Shown: piece after piece, positions 43,566-52,933 of the stretch
How positions within the stretch are numbered: the first letter of the stretch is position 1
Layout of the letters: the number at the start of each line of letters is the position of its first letter
Origin: Muribaculaceae bacterium
GTDB lineage: Bacteria; Bacillota; Clostridia; Lachnospirales; Lachnospiraceae
Direction: 5' to 3'
Assembly: GCA_023666425.1 (NCBI GenBank)
Contig: JAMPCA010000001.1
Span: 1,036,986-1,100,985 of the forward strand
Length of the DNA: 64,000 bases
Notes under the pieces: model-generated
Told to the model about the DNA's origin: nothing
The model's database searches: none
The model's input: the letters and a program-made list of their open reading frames with translations, nothing else
Made by a program: the position numbers and the translations under genes

Positions 43566-43973
43566 ATGAAAGAAATGACAGTTGATGCGACGCTGGAGAG
43601 CATTCCGCTCATCACGGATTTTGTGGACGGACAGCTTGAGCAGCTCGAATGCCCGGCGAAAGCGCAGGCGCAGATAGATATCGCGATCGACGAGCTGTTC
43701 AGCAATATCGTCCACTATGCGTACCACCCGGGAACCGGTCCTGCGACGGTGCGCGTGGAAGTGCTTGAAGAACCCCTCTCCGTCGTGATCACATTTATTG
43801 ATCAGGGAGTTCCCTACGATCCGCTTGCAAAGGCGGATCCGGATGTGACGCTGTCCGCAGAGGAGCGGGAACCCGGCGGACTGGGAATTTATATCGTAAA
43901 GAAAAATATGAGCGAAATTACATACGAATACAAGGACGGCAAAAACATTCTGCGGATCCGCAAGGATCTGTGA
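43566..43973 (+). CDS. RsbW-like anti-sigma regulatory factor / serine kinase
   Basis: A 135-residue GHKL-fold kinase of the HATPase_c_2 group. The N box is AIDELFSNIVHYAYHPG, the G1 box FIDQGVPYDP and the G2 region PGGLGIYIVKKNM. Such proteins phosphorylate their STAS partner and bind either a sigma factor or another output protein. No sigma factor gene is found in the window, so the output could be elsewhere or could be the phosphorelay proteins next to it. It follows the STAS gene by 15 nt and precedes the histidine kinase by 13 nt. Confidence 0.9.
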   Translation: MKEMTVDATLESIPLITDFVDGQLEQLECPAKAQAQIDIAIDELFSNIVHYAYHPGTGPATVRVEVLEEPLSVVITFIDQGVPYDPLAKADPDVTLSAEEREPGGLGIYIVKKNMSEITYEYKDGKNILRIRKDL

Positions 43974-43986
43974 GACGGGGAGAACT

Positions 43987-46245
43987 ATGTCAGAGCAAAT
44001 CAGAAGTAATGATTTATACCGCGAGATTGTAACGAATTCTTTCGAGGGTATTATGGTCATCAGCATGAAGGGGAAGATCACGCTGTTAAACCCTGCGGCG
44101 GAGCAGATGCTCGGGCTCACGCAGGAGGATATCGGCAATTCGTTCATCAACGTCTTTTTGATGAAGGAAGGGACGGACGACTTCAACGAAGTCATTCTCG
44201 ACACGATTTACGAGAAGGAAAAAGTGCGGAACAAGACGGTCGATTACCTCCTTGCGGACAAGCCCCGGAAGCTGCTTCTCACGACAAGCTATATCCAGAG
44301 CGACGGCGAGAAATCCGTCGTCGTGGTGATGGACGATGTGACCGCGCTCAACGAGCTGCGCGACGCACGGATCGCGCTTGAACAAATCGAGAAGATCAAT
44401 AAAGAGTACGAAAAAGCGAAGGACGAGGCTATCCGGGCGAACGAGGCAAAAAGCCTTTTTCTCTCAAACATGTCGCATGAGATCCGCACGCCGATCAACG
44501 CAGTTCTCGGCATGAACGAAATGATCCTAAGGGAGTGTACCGACGAGCAGCTTCTCTCCTACGCAGCGAACATTCAGAGCTCTGGAAAAACGCTCCTCTT
44601 TTTGATCAACGATATACTGGATATGTCAAAAATCGAGTCCGGCAAGATGGAGATTGTGCGGGTGGAATACCCGTTTGCAGACCTGCTGCTGGATCTGTGG
44701 AACATCATCGCCCTGCGCGCGCAGGACAAAGGCCTGTCGCTCACCTTTACGCTGGATGAGACGATGCCGCAGAAGCTTTTCGGCGACGATGTGCGCATCA
44801 AACAGATTGTGACCAATCTGCTCACAAATGCGGTCAAGTATACGCCGCAGGGAAGCATCCACCTGCACGCCGCATATGAGCGCACCGGCGAAGAACAGCT
44901 GGATCTGATTTTATCCGTGGAGGACACCGGCACAGGCATCCGGAAGGAGGATATGGGGAAGCTTTTCGAGAGCTTCCAGCGCCTTGATGAGGAGAAAAAC
45001 CGCAATATCGAAGGCACCGGCCTCGGGATGAATATCACGATGTCCCTGCTAAAATTGATGGACGGCGATATGAAGGTCGAGAGCGAGTACGGTAGGGGCT
45101 CCACTTTTACCGTCACAATCCCGCAGCGCATCGTGTGCGCCGACCCTCTTGGAAGCTTCGACGAGATCCGACGCAGGCGGGAGCAGAACCGGGCGCAAAG
45201 GCTGCAGGCATTTGAAGCGCCACAGGCGCGCGTGCTCGTCGTAGATGACAACGAGATGAACCGGATTGTGTTCCAGTCGCTGCTCAAGCGCACGAAGATG
45301 AAAATTACCGCGGCGGACTCCGGCAAAAATGCGCTCGATTTCATAAAGAAGGAACATTTTGACATCATATTTATGGATCACATGATGCCGGATATGGACG
45401 GAATCGAGACGCTCCATGCGATGAAGGCGCTTGCGGATTCCCCGAACGAACACACGCCGGTCATCGTACTGACGGCCAACGCGATTTTCGGCGCAAAGGA
45501 GATGTATCTGCAGGAGGGCTTTGACGATTTCCTGACGAAGCCGATTGACGGCGACCTGCTGGAACAGACCGTGGCGAACTATCTCCCCGGGTCGCTGATT
45601 TCGCGCGGCAGCGCTTCTGTGCACGGACACAATGAGTCGCCTGTAAAGGCGGACATTGATCTCAGCGAGTACGGCATCTCTGTCGCAAACGGCCTGTCGC
45701 ACGCAAAGGGCGACGCGGAAATATACACGGAACTCGCAGGCATGTTCGTGCGGGAGCAGGGTAAGCAGGAGACGATGCGGCAGTTTATCGCCGGGGAGAA
45801 TCTAAAGGATTACGCAATCTGGGTGCACGGCCTCAAGGGCAACGCGCGCACGCTCGGCGCGGATGCACTCGCCGACCTCGCATACGAGCACGAGATGCAG
45901 AGCAAAGCGGGAGAACTGTCCTATGTCCAGGCGAACTGGGACAAACTTCTCGCCGTCTGGAACCGCACGCTGGAGGGCTTTCATGCATATCTTGACCGCT
46001 GCGGCCGCTGCGATGAAAAGTACAATTCGGTGGAAAACGGCGCATTGCTGGAATTGTCGCGCGACGACCTGGAGCGGGCGGCGGCGCTGTTGGACGATTT
46101 CGAGACAGAGCAGGCGGCCGGGCTGCTCCGGGAGTGGATCAAAAGTCCTCTGGCGCCGGATATGCACGCACGCATTAAAAACGCGCTGATTGCCCTCGAT
46201 GACGAATTTGACGAGGAAAAAGCCATCGCCCTATTGCGGGAATAG
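43987..46245 (+). CDS. Hybrid sensor histidine kinase (PAS-HisKA-HATPase-REC-Hpt)
   Basis: A 752-residue soluble hybrid kinase. A PAS domain covers about 1-125 (SFEGIMVISMKGKITLLNPA). A short coiled coil is followed by HisKA with His164 in LSNMSHEIRTPINAVLGMNE. The ATPase domain has N box NLLTNAVKYTPQG and G boxes EDTGTGI and GTGLGM. A receiver domain has Asp464 in IIFMDHMMPDMDG, and an Hpt domain has His604 in WVHGLKGNARTL. So it holds a full internal phosphorelay His-Asp-His and can pass phosphate to the single-domain regulator encoded next. It lacks membrane helices, so the signal is cytoplasmic. Confidence 0.94.
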   Translation: MSEQIRSNDLYREIVTNSFEGIMVISMKGKITLLNPAAEQMLGLTQEDIGNSFINVFLMKEGTDDFNEVILDTIYEKEKVRNKTVDYLLADKPRKLLLTTSYIQSDGEKSVVVVMDDVTALNELRDARIALEQIEKINKEYEKAKDEAIRANEAKSLFLSNMSHEIRTPINAVLGMNEMILRECTDEQLLSYAANIQSSGKTLLFLINDILDMSKIESGKMEIVRVEYPFADLLLDLWNIIALRAQDKGLSLTFTLDETMPQKLFGDDVRIKQIVTNLLTNAVKYTPQGSIHLHAAYERTGEEQLDLILSVEDTGTGIRKEDMGKLFESFQRLDEEKNRNIEGTGLGMNITMSLLKLMDGDMKVESEYGRGSTFTVTIPQRIVCADPLGSFDEIRRRREQNRAQRLQAFEAPQARVLVVDDNEMNRIVFQSLLKRTKMKITAADSGKNALDFIKKEHFDIIFMDHMMPDMDGIETLHAMKALADSPNEHTPVIVLTANAIFGAKEMYLQEGFDDFLTKPIDGDLLEQTVANYLPGSLISRGSASVHGHNESPVKADIDLSEYGISVANGLSHAKGDAEIYTELAGMFVREQGKQETMRQFIAGENLKDYAIWVHGLKGNARTLGADALADLAYEHEMQSKAGELSYVQANWDKLLAVWNRTLEGFHAYLDRCGRCDEKYNSVENGALLELSRDDLERAAALLDDFETEQAAGLLREWIKSPLAPDMHARIKNALIALDDEFDEEKAIALLRE

Positions 46246-46302
46246 TAGTTTTATACCAGTACGCCATTACATACCTGGCAAAAGAAAGCGGAGGAAAACG
46301 AG

Positions 46303-46710
46303 ATGAGTTTTAAAAAGAAAATTGTTGCGGTAGACGACAGCGGCATCATTCTGAAGATGCTGACAAAAGTGCTGGGTGAGCAATACGATCTGCACGCATT
46401 TTCCGGCGCAAGACGCGCCCTGCAGTTTTTAAAGGAGCGAACGCCCGACCTGATCATTCTGGACATTGACATGCCGGAGATCAACGGCTATGAGATGCTC
46501 AGGATGATTAAAGAGCGGGAACATTTGCAGGATGTTCCGGTCATCTTCCTCACCTCAAGCAACGACAAAGATCATGTCATCAAGGCCGTTGCAGGAGGCG
46601 CAAAGGACTATGTCATTAAGCCGATTGACGAGGATATCCTGCTCGACAAGGTGCGCGCGCAGCTGGAGGCCGGGAAGACTGACAGCGCGATCAGCTGGAA
46701 CGACATCTGA
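46303..46710 (+). CDS. Single-domain response regulator
   Basis: A 135-residue receiver domain with no output domain. The acidic pair is VAVDDSG, the phosphorylation site Asp54 lies in IILDIDMPEING, Thr/Ser in IFLTSSNDKDH and Lys in DYVIKPIDED. It is 57 nt downstream of the hybrid kinase gene and is the obvious receiver of phosphate from the Hpt domain. Its output is by protein contact, like CheY or SpoIIAA-type switches. The operon ends at a bidirectional terminator 8 nt later. Confidence 0.92.
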   Translation: MSFKKKIVAVDDSGIILKMLTKVLGEQYDLHAFSGARRALQFLKERTPDLIILDIDMPEINGYEMLRMIKEREHLQDVPVIFLTSSNDKDHVIKAVAGGAKDYVIKPIDEDILLDKVRAQLEAGKTDSAISWNDI

Positions 46711-46717
46711 AACATAA

Positions 46718-46747
46718 CAGGGAAACGCTTTAATCCGCGTTTCCCTG
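46718..46747. terminator. Bidirectional hairpin between response regulator and phosphatase
   Basis: An 11-bp perfect stem (CAGGGAAACGC / GCGTTTCCCTG) with an 8-nt loop. It overlaps the phosphatase stop codon. The tail is AT-rich (ATTTAT) on the plus side. Confidence 0.75.
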
Positions 46748-48217
46748 ATTTATCTGCATCGGCTTTAAATATTCCACGCAGAGCATTGTGATATCGTCAA
46801 ACTGCGGCGCATCGCCGACAAAGCGGTCGATATCCGCTTTCACGGCAGGCAGCAGCGCAGACGGCGTCTGTCCGCTGTTTTTCACAAGGATATCGGTCAG
46901 CCGCTGCATACCGTAAAGCTCATGCGCAGCATTGGTCGCTTCCGTCACACCGTCCGTATACTGGAAAATCTTATCTCCGGGCGCAAGCTGTATCTGTCCG
47001 CTCTTATACTTCATCCCTTCCATGCCCGCAAGTACAAATCCGGCGCGAAGCTTATATGGCTCGTACACGTCTCCCTTCCTCGCAAGAAACGGCATCTCAT
47101 GTCCCGCATTGACAAAGCGGAATTCCCCCGTCACCAGATCAAGCACGCCCTCAAAGGCCGTGATGAACAGTCCCTCATTGTTGGACTGGCAGAGTAACTC
47201 ATTGACCTCCGTGAATACCTCGCCGAGATCCACTCCCGGCTTCGTGTGATCCTTGATGAGCGTCTTGCCGATCACCATAAAGAGCGCGGCGGGAACACCT
47301 TTTCCCGATACATCGGCGACCACGATGGCAAGGTGCCGCTCGTCCACCATAAAGAAATCGTAGAAATCGCCGCCGACCTCCTTCGCCGGATTCATGGTCG
47401 CGTAAATGTCAAACTCCTGCCGCTCCGGGAAAGCCGGGAAAATGCGCGGCAGCATGTCCGCCTGAATGTGCGTCGCGACATCCAGCTCCGTCGAGATGCG
47501 CTGACGCTCCTCGCTGTCTTTGATCTGCCTTTCCAAAAGTTTGCGCGTCCGCCCCGCGACGGTTGTACATACAGAGGAGAGTCCGAGCAGAATAAAGGCG
47601 CGCGGCAGCACAAAGAAAAGCGCGGCGTCGCGCACCAGCTTCGCCGTGAGATGGCGCGGCGGCCCGGAGTAAAGCGTCGCATTGTAATACGCCTGCTCAT
47701 CCAGAAGCCCCTGAAATCCCGCAACCGTAGTAAACATGTTCAAATCCGCCTCGCCAAAGAGCATTCCTATAAATATGGACGCCGAGAAAAACACCCATGA
47801 AGCGACCAGCGAAAGGTGCGTCAGCTTTTTGGAGTAATAATGGCAGCTTATGGTAATCGGCACCGCCCACGCGAGAACACCGTGCTTCGGCATCGCGCTC
47901 GACAGAATAAACATGCCCAGAATGCCGCAGATCAGAACCACGAATTTGACCCAGCCGGGCTTGCCGCCCACCAGCCGGTATATGAGCGCAGGCAGCAACA
48001 GGCACACAATCATAATCGGCATTCCAACATTCATGATGCCCGCCGGAACAATAAAAATTCCCAAAAGGTTAAAAATCCAGGAGGCCGCACCCACCGCGGC
48101 ACAGACCGCCAGACACTTCACCGCATACAGATTCGCCTCCTCCTCGTTCTCGAGGAGGACGCGCAGCTCCAGCTCGCTGTTGTTATCATTCGTTTTTTTA
48201 TGCTTTCTCGAATTCAT
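46730..48217 (-). CDS. Membrane PP2C-type serine phosphatase (SpoIIE/RsbU-like)
   Basis: A 495-residue membrane protein. The N-terminal half has about six transmembrane helices. A helical linker (ERQIKDSEERQRISTELDVA) follows, and then a SpoIIE-type PP2C domain with the metal-binding Asp residues in KEVGGDFYDFF, VVADVSGKGVPAALFM, FQYTDGVTEA and FDDITMLCV. This class dephosphorylates STAS antagonists. Convergent to the STAS-RsbW-kinase operon, it is the natural phosphatase of that module, with its membrane part as a second signal input. The start at 48217 has GAGGTG 4 nt upstream; 48229 is the alternative. Confidence 0.92.
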   Translation of the reverse strand: MNSRKHKKTNDNNSELELRVLLENEEEANLYAVKCLAVCAAVGAASWIFNLLGIFIVPAGIMNVGMPIMIVCLLLPALIYRLVGGKPGWVKFVVLICGILGMFILSSAMPKHGVLAWAVPITISCHYYSKKLTHLSLVASWVFFSASIFIGMLFGEADLNMFTTVAGFQGLLDEQAYYNATLYSGPPRHLTAKLVRDAALFFVLPRAFILLGLSSVCTTVAGRTRKLLERQIKDSEERQRISTELDVATHIQADMLPRIFPAFPERQEFDIYATMNPAKEVGGDFYDFFMVDERHLAIVVADVSGKGVPAALFMVIGKTLIKDHTKPGVDLGEVFTEVNELLCQSNNEGLFITAFEGVLDLVTGEFRFVNAGHEMPFLARKGDVYEPYKLRAGFVLAGMEGMKYKSGQIQLAPGDKIFQYTDGVTEATNAAHELYGMQRLTDILVKNSGQTPSALLPAVKADIDRFVGDAPQFDDITMLCVEYLKPMQINQGNAD

Positions 48218-48341
48218 AGAACACCTCATATTTTCGGTAACTTACAATCGTTTTTTATTATAGCAAATGCAGGCGCCAAAGGCTGTGGAATACGCATTCC
48301 CCATTGCCAGACAATTTTCCAGCTCCAGGGACTGGAAGTTG

Positions 48342-49022
48342 TCAGCGAATTACTTTATAGCGCAATCTAAGATATGAGTTCTCCAAAACCATACACTCCT
48401 GCAATTCCAACACTCCCAAGTGTAATAATTCGCTGTCTGACAGCAGAGATTTTCCGTCAATCAGGGTGGATGTATCCTTGCCGCCAATTAAAACAGGGGC
48501 AACGACAATATCGATATAATCAAACAGCTTCTCCCGAAGAAAAAGCCCGTTTAATGTGCCGCCGGTTTGTATGGTAATCCTTTGACAGCCATACTCCGAC
48601 TTGAGTTTTATAAGGGCATCCGTCAAAGAAAGCTCTCTTTGACAGATAATGTGAAGGTTGTTTTCGTTCACCTGAAAAGCTGGATGACCTGTATTGGATG
48701 TGACAAGCACAAATTCTTTTGACAGGGCGCACAGATAGCGAATACCATATTCGGTTAAATGATTGTTATCGATGATCACAAAAGAAACCGGTGTCTTGTC
48801 TGGCATTTTCTTTGTATTAACGCCCATCTTCGCCTGAACTCTGCCGGAGTTAAGCGACCATAAATCGGTTGTCTGCTCTATCTCATAATACTGGTGCAGT
48901 CCTTCCTGAACACCCGCAATTTTAGGGAAATCCTTGTCCACATCTAAATTGTCTGTTGCGCCTGTGCTGATTTTTCCGTCAACAGACATAAGCATAAATA
49001 GCGTTGTAATTGGTCTTTCCAT
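48342..49022 (-). CDS. RibD C-terminal-like / dihydrofolate-reductase-fold reductase
   Basis: A 226-residue protein of the RibD_C (DHFR-like) family. The N-terminal pattern is PITTLFMLMSVDGKISTG, and the NADPH-binding core includes RITIQTGGTLNGLFLREKLF (the GG(s)xLN motif) and VVAPVLIGGKDTSTLIDG. It is a stand-alone reductase without the deaminase domain of RibD. Relatives reduce pyrimidines or other small substrates; the true reaction is unknown. GGAG lies 7 nt before the ATG. Confidence 0.88.
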   Translation of the reverse strand: MERPITTLFMLMSVDGKISTGATDNLDVDKDFPKIAGVQEGLHQYYEIEQTTDLWSLNSGRVQAKMGVNTKKMPDKTPVSFVIIDNNHLTEYGIRYLCALSKEFVLVTSNTGHPAFQVNENNLHIICQRELSLTDALIKLKSEYGCQRITIQTGGTLNGLFLREKLFDYIDIVVAPVLIGGKDTSTLIDGKSLLSDSELLHLGVLELQECMVLENSYLRLRYKVIR

Positions 49023-49131
49023 TCTGGTTCTCCAAATCCTGATTGTGTGTGCGGGAATTCTTTATTATATGTCATTTTTATAATGGAATGCGCCGGATAC
49101 ATATAGAAACAAATAAAAAGAAACCCCTGTT

Positions 49132-49362
49132 CTACTCATCAAATTCCATGGTTACGAAAAACCCTTTTTCCGTCTCTTTCACGTCCACCACGTCTCCCTC
49201 CCGGCTTTTCAGGCGCTCGCCCACCTCATAGTTGCCGGACATGGCAATGGCATGTTCAAGTGTGTAATAGTAGGAGGTGGGGAGCCTGCTCTCCGTAACA
49301 GCAAGATGATCCCCCACCTTTGTCAGCCCCGGCCGCTCCATCTTAAATTCCATCTGTCTCAT
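49132..49362 (-). CDS. Small conserved-looking protein of unknown function (76 aa)
   Basis: A 76-residue acidic protein: short strands (TKVGDHLAVTESRL), a Tyr-rich stretch (PTSYYYTLEHAIAMSG) and a C-terminal beta pair (REGDVVDVKETEKGFFVTME). No family is recognised. It is supported by GGAGG 6 nt before the ATG at 49362 and by its 20-nt overlap with the end of the DUF308 gene, which marks it as the fourth gene of a translationally coupled operon. The open frame extends upstream, but only in the shadow of the DUF308 gene. Confidence 0.75.
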   Translation of the reverse strand: MRQMEFKMERPGLTKVGDHLAVTESRLPTSYYYTLEHAIAMSGNYEVGERLKSREGDVVDVKETEKGFFVTMEFDE

Positions 49363-49942
49363 GGTCGTCCTCCACAAACTCCACGTCCACCGTGGCGTTG
49401 CGCCTCTCGAAATCCCGGGCCGCGTGCGTGGCCGACGCCGCAATCCAGATATTCGACAGGCCGCCGAGCACCAGAAGAATACCGACCACAGCCACTGCCT
49501 TTTCCATCACGCCAAAAGCATCAAAGATACAGATTGCACCAAAAACAATCTCCAGAACCGACAATGCAAAGTTAAAGCCCCAGGAGCCCAGACCATTTTT
49601 CTTCGCATCCAGTGTCTCCTTTAGCCCCCGGACGCCATGAAAGGCCAGCACCACACCGATGACAATGGGGATCAGGCTGACGATCACCGGGGGCTGGATC
49701 AAAAACCAGATGCCCACCGCCAGCACTACCACGCCCATAAGTACCGACAAACCGTTGGTCACAATATTCAAAAAGAAACTGCTCAGGTAGACCACGCCGA
49801 CCACGACAAGGCCGATCGCCAGCACCGTCCCGATGATGTCAATCACACCGTCCTTCCAGACAATGAACACAATTCCCAGCAGAATACAAAGAACCGATGA
49901 AAACAGAAAATCCGCCCGTATTTTTCTCAAAAAATCCTTCAT
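49343..49942 (-). CDS. DUF308 (HdeD-like) membrane protein
   Basis: A 199-residue membrane protein with about six transmembrane helices in the repeated pattern of the HdeD/DUF308 family (LCILLGIVFIVWKDGVIDII, then VLAVGIWFLIQPPVIVSLIP). It ends in a short acidic cytoplasmic tail. HdeD of E. coli is an acid-stress membrane protein; the role in Firmicutes is not known. It overlaps the SseB-like gene by 4 nt (ATGA) and the small 76-residue gene by 20 nt. Confidence 0.88.
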   Translation of the reverse strand: MKDFLRKIRADFLFSSVLCILLGIVFIVWKDGVIDIIGTVLAIGLVVVGVVYLSSFFLNIVTNGLSVLMGVVVLAVGIWFLIQPPVIVSLIPIVIGVVLAFHGVRGLKETLDAKKNGLGSWGFNFALSVLEIVFGAICIFDAFGVMEKAVAVVGILLVLGGLSNIWIAASATHAARDFERRNATVDVEFVEDDHETDGI

Positions 49943-50889
49943 AAAGCGCTCTCTCCTTTTATAATATCAATAATCCTCTGCAGCTCCGCCCCCTCCACCG
50001 GGGACTCTCCGTGACGGATCACTTTCCCGTCTCCGCCGATCTCGCCTAAGAGCTTTACGCCCTTCTCCTTCGTCTGCTCCACCGTAAAATAACGTCCGGC
50101 ACCCAGCTCCTCATTCCATGCGAGATAGACCCGGTGGCAGGCTCCCGGCTCTATTTTCCCCGGCATATCCACCCGCACCAGTTGCAGCTCCCCGGATATA
50201 TGCATCACCATGACGGAAAAATCCTCCGGCAGATAGGGATACATCCGCTTCTGCTGGTAACTCTCCTCAAAAAGCTCATCGATGCAGGCCTCCTTTTCCT
50301 CACAGAGCGCCGCAAACAGCTCTTTTCCATTTGCAAACAGTCTCTGTGGTAAAAATTTTGTCTCAAACTGTCTGCGCTCAAATGCCGTATACTGCTCCGG
50401 CGTAAGCTCCACGGTCTTCTTCCCGTTTCGTCTCTGGCTCTCCACCTCCTCGATCCTTTTCACGAGAGGCTCTTTGAACACCAGATTGTCGGTAAAGGGG
50501 TTGATGACGATTCCCGTCGCATTCGCCCCGGGGTTCGCTACCATCCGGTTGACCGCAAGGAACGGCATATTGATGATCACCGGGCTCTTTGGCTCCGCGG
50601 GAATCTGCTCCTTACTGGTGTACACCGGAAAGAGCATCTCCCCGGTGGGTGCCTTCAGTGCGCAGGGCACCGGCTGTTTTTTTTCGTTGAGCGTCGCGGG
50701 AACTAACAGCCTTGCTTCCCGCAGCTTTGTAATGAGCAGACCGAGACTCTCGCCGGTCTTTTCCCTGGAATAGGCGCGCATCTGCGCCTCCACCTCAGGA
50801 TTTTTGACATCCAGCGTCAGCTCCGGATCCGTGGGGGCTTCGCCCTTCTTTTCGAGCATAACGCTTTTCAACCTTTTCTTATCCATCAT
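49939..50889 (-). CDS. SseB family protein
   Basis: A 316-residue cytoplasmic protein with an SseB-type N-terminal domain: the segments LLVPATLNEKKQPVPCALKA, FPVYTSKEQIP and VANPGANATGIVINPFTDNL are typical. The C-terminal part (about 200-316) resembles the SseB C-terminal module (YPYLPEDFSVMVMHISGELQ, RYFTVEQTKEKGVKLLGEIG). SseB was linked to serine sensitivity in E. coli, but a biochemical role is not established. It overlaps the NUDIX gene stop (TGATG) and the DUF308 start, so translation in the operon is coupled throughout. Confidence 0.85.
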   Translation of the reverse strand: MMDKKRLKSVMLEKKGEAPTDPELTLDVKNPEVEAQMRAYSREKTGESLGLLITKLREARLLVPATLNEKKQPVPCALKAPTGEMLFPVYTSKEQIPAEPKSPVIINMPFLAVNRMVANPGANATGIVINPFTDNLVFKEPLVKRIEEVESQRRNGKKTVELTPEQYTAFERRQFETKFLPQRLFANGKELFAALCEEKEACIDELFEESYQQKRMYPYLPEDFSVMVMHISGELQLVRVDMPGKIEPGACHRVYLAWNEELGAGRYFTVEQTKEKGVKLLGEIGGDGKVIRHGESPVEGAELQRIIDIIKGESAL

Positions 50890-51395
50890 ACCTTAATCTC
50901 TCCACTCTCCAGCAGCAGGCGAACCAGCTCCATATCCCGATAGCTCCAGAACTGGTTCCCGCAAAAGGGCTCATTCCCCGCAAGAAACTCCTCCGGCGTG
51001 ACCCAGTCCAGATGGTAGCCTGCCGCGATCTCGCTCTCCGTCATTTTTGTCTCCGTTACCTTGTCCAGTACCCCGCAGGAAAACACAACCGAATGACACT
51101 CGTAGATCTCCTCCGGCGCAAAGATGTCGCGCCTTTTCTCCAGTACCTCGCCAAGCTCTCTTATGCTCTCCGGAATCACAATAAGCCCCGACTCCTCCTG
51201 CACCTCCCGGCACAGCGCCTCCTGCAGGCTCTCGCCCTCATCAACGCCGCCCCCCAGAATCTTGTAATCCCCTTTGGCTCCGTGCTGGACGGCTATCCTT
51301 CCGTCCCGCTGGATCACAGCTCTCGTGGAATACTTCACGCGCAGCGGCATCTCCGGTGTATAATCCTCTCTATCAAGCGTCAGAAGTCTTTTCAT
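50886..51395 (-). CDS. NUDIX hydrolase
   Basis: A 169-residue NUDIX enzyme with a perfect Nudix box, GVDEGESLQEALCREVQEE-SGL (Gx5Ex7REUxEExGU), whose Glu residues bind Mg2+ or Mn2+. It hydrolyses a nucleoside diphosphate linked to another group; the substrate is not predictable. AAGGAG lies 7 nt before the ATG. It is the first gene of the operon NUDIX - SseB - DUF308 - 76-aa protein. Confidence 0.93.
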   Translation of the reverse strand: MKRLLTLDREDYTPEMPLRVKYSTRAVIQRDGRIAVQHGAKGDYKILGGGVDEGESLQEALCREVQEESGLIVIPESIRELGEVLEKRRDIFAPEEIYECHSVVFSCGVLDKVTETKMTESEIAAGYHLDWVTPEEFLAGNEPFCGNQFWSYRDMELVRLLLESGEIKV

Positions 51396-51517
51396 ACTCG
51401 CTCTCCTTCATGTGACAACCCATGCAAAGGCTTAACAGATTATATCACATTTACTTCTCATATTTCAACCTGTGGAAAAATAGTATGAAAAAAAGAAAGC
51501 AACCGGCAGGAAACAGA

Positions 51518-52933
51518 ATGATGGATATGCAGAACATAAGCAGCGCCGTGCAGACCATAGATGATATTGTCTGGGGTCCCGTCATGCTTGCCCTTTTGAT
51601 GGGAACCGGAATTTATCTGACGATCCGCACCCGCTTTCTCACATGGCGCAATCTGGGCTATGCAATTAAAAGTGCTTTAAGCCGCGAGGCCCGCCGGTCT
51701 GCCCCCGGAACCGGGGACGTCTCTCCTTTTTCCGCCCTTACCACCGCTCTGGCCGCCACCATCGGCACCGGCAATATCGTCGGCGTGGCGACCGCCATGG
51801 TGAGCGGAGGCCCCGGCGCCCTGGTGTGGATGTGGATATCCGCCGCCTTCGGGCTGGCCTCAAAATTCAGCGAGTGTATGCTGGCGGTCAAATACCGGAG
51901 CGTCAACGCCAGAGGGGAGATGAGCGGCGGCCCCATGTACACCATGAAACGGGCAGTTAAAAACAAAAGGCTCGGCTCTGCAATGGGCGGACTGTTCGCC
52001 TTTTTTGCCGTCCTTGCCTCCTTCGGCATCGGCAACATGACGCAGGGAAATTCCATCTCCGCCGCAATACATACTACCTTCGCGATCCCCCATAAAACCA
52101 CCGGCCTTATTCTCACGGTCGCGGTTCTTCTCATTGTGGTGGGCGGCATCCGGGTCATCTCCAGAATATCCTCCATCGTCGTTCCCCTGATGGCGGGCTT
52201 TTATGCACTGTGCGGCCTTATCGTGATTGTCTGCAACATCGAAAGGCTTCCGGCGGAGCTTTTCACACTCTTTCGCATGGCCTTCTCACCCCGCGCCGTC
52301 GGGGGCGGGCTCTGCGGCTCCCTCACAGCTTCCATGGCAAACGCCCTGCACTACGGCGTCGCCCGCGGTGTGTTCAGCAACGAGGCGGGCATGGGAAGCG
52401 CGGCCATCTCCGCCGCCGCCGCGTCCACCGACGATCCGGTACAGCAGGGCTATATCAATATGACCGGAACCTTCTGGGATACGCTCGTGGTCTGCACGAT
52501 CACCGGGCTGGCGATTGCCTCCTCCGGGGTGCTGGGCATGACGGACGGAACCGGAAAACTCCTTGAGGGCTCTGACCTGACGATTGCCGCCTTTCAGAGC
52601 GCACTCGGCGCACCCGGCGGAAAGTTCGTCGCCACCGGCATCGCGCTGTTCGCCTTTTCCACCATTCTTGGCTGGGAATACCACGGGGAAAAAGCGTGGG
52701 AATATCTCTCCGGCACGCATCGCTACAACATGGTCTACCGCGTCCTGTTCTCCCTCACCGTCTATGCCGGCTGCACCCAGCCCCTTAAGCTGGTATGGAA
52801 TTTCTCGGACATCGCAAACGCACTGATGGCTGTCCCGAATCTGGTCTGCCTGCTGCTTCTCAGTAAAGAGATTACCTCAGACATGCTCGCTTTCCAGAAA
52901 ACGATTCAAAAAAAGAAGGGCGGGAAAGGCTGA
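51518..52933 (+). CDS. AGCS family sodium:alanine/glycine symporter
   Basis: A 471-residue membrane protein with about ten transmembrane helices, of the alanine-or-glycine:cation symporter family. Signature segments are GDVSPFSALTTALAATIGTG, NIVGVATAMVSGGPGALVWM, GEMSGGPMYTMKRAV and NEAGMGSAAISAAAA. It takes up alanine or glycine with Na+. Starts exist at 51484, 51518 and 51521. AGGA lies 6 nt before 51518, and only a weak purine stretch precedes 51484, so 51518 is used. It stands alone and converges on the PIN-like gene. Confidence 0.93.
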   Translation: MMDMQNISSAVQTIDDIVWGPVMLALLMGTGIYLTIRTRFLTWRNLGYAIKSALSREARRSAPGTGDVSPFSALTTALAATIGTGNIVGVATAMVSGGPGALVWMWISAAFGLASKFSECMLAVKYRSVNARGEMSGGPMYTMKRAVKNKRLGSAMGGLFAFFAVLASFGIGNMTQGNSISAAIHTTFAIPHKTTGLILTVAVLLIVVGGIRVISRISSIVVPLMAGFYALCGLIVIVCNIERLPAELFTLFRMAFSPRAVGGGLCGSLTASMANALHYGVARGVFSNEAGMGSAAISAAAASTDDPVQQGYINMTGTFWDTLVVCTITGLAIASSGVLGMTDGTGKLLEGSDLTIAAFQSALGAPGGKFVATGIALFAFSTILGWEYHGEKAWEYLSGTHRYNMVYRVLFSLTVYAGCTQPLKLVWNFSDIANALMAVPNLVCLLLLSKEITSDMLAFQKTIQKKKGGKG

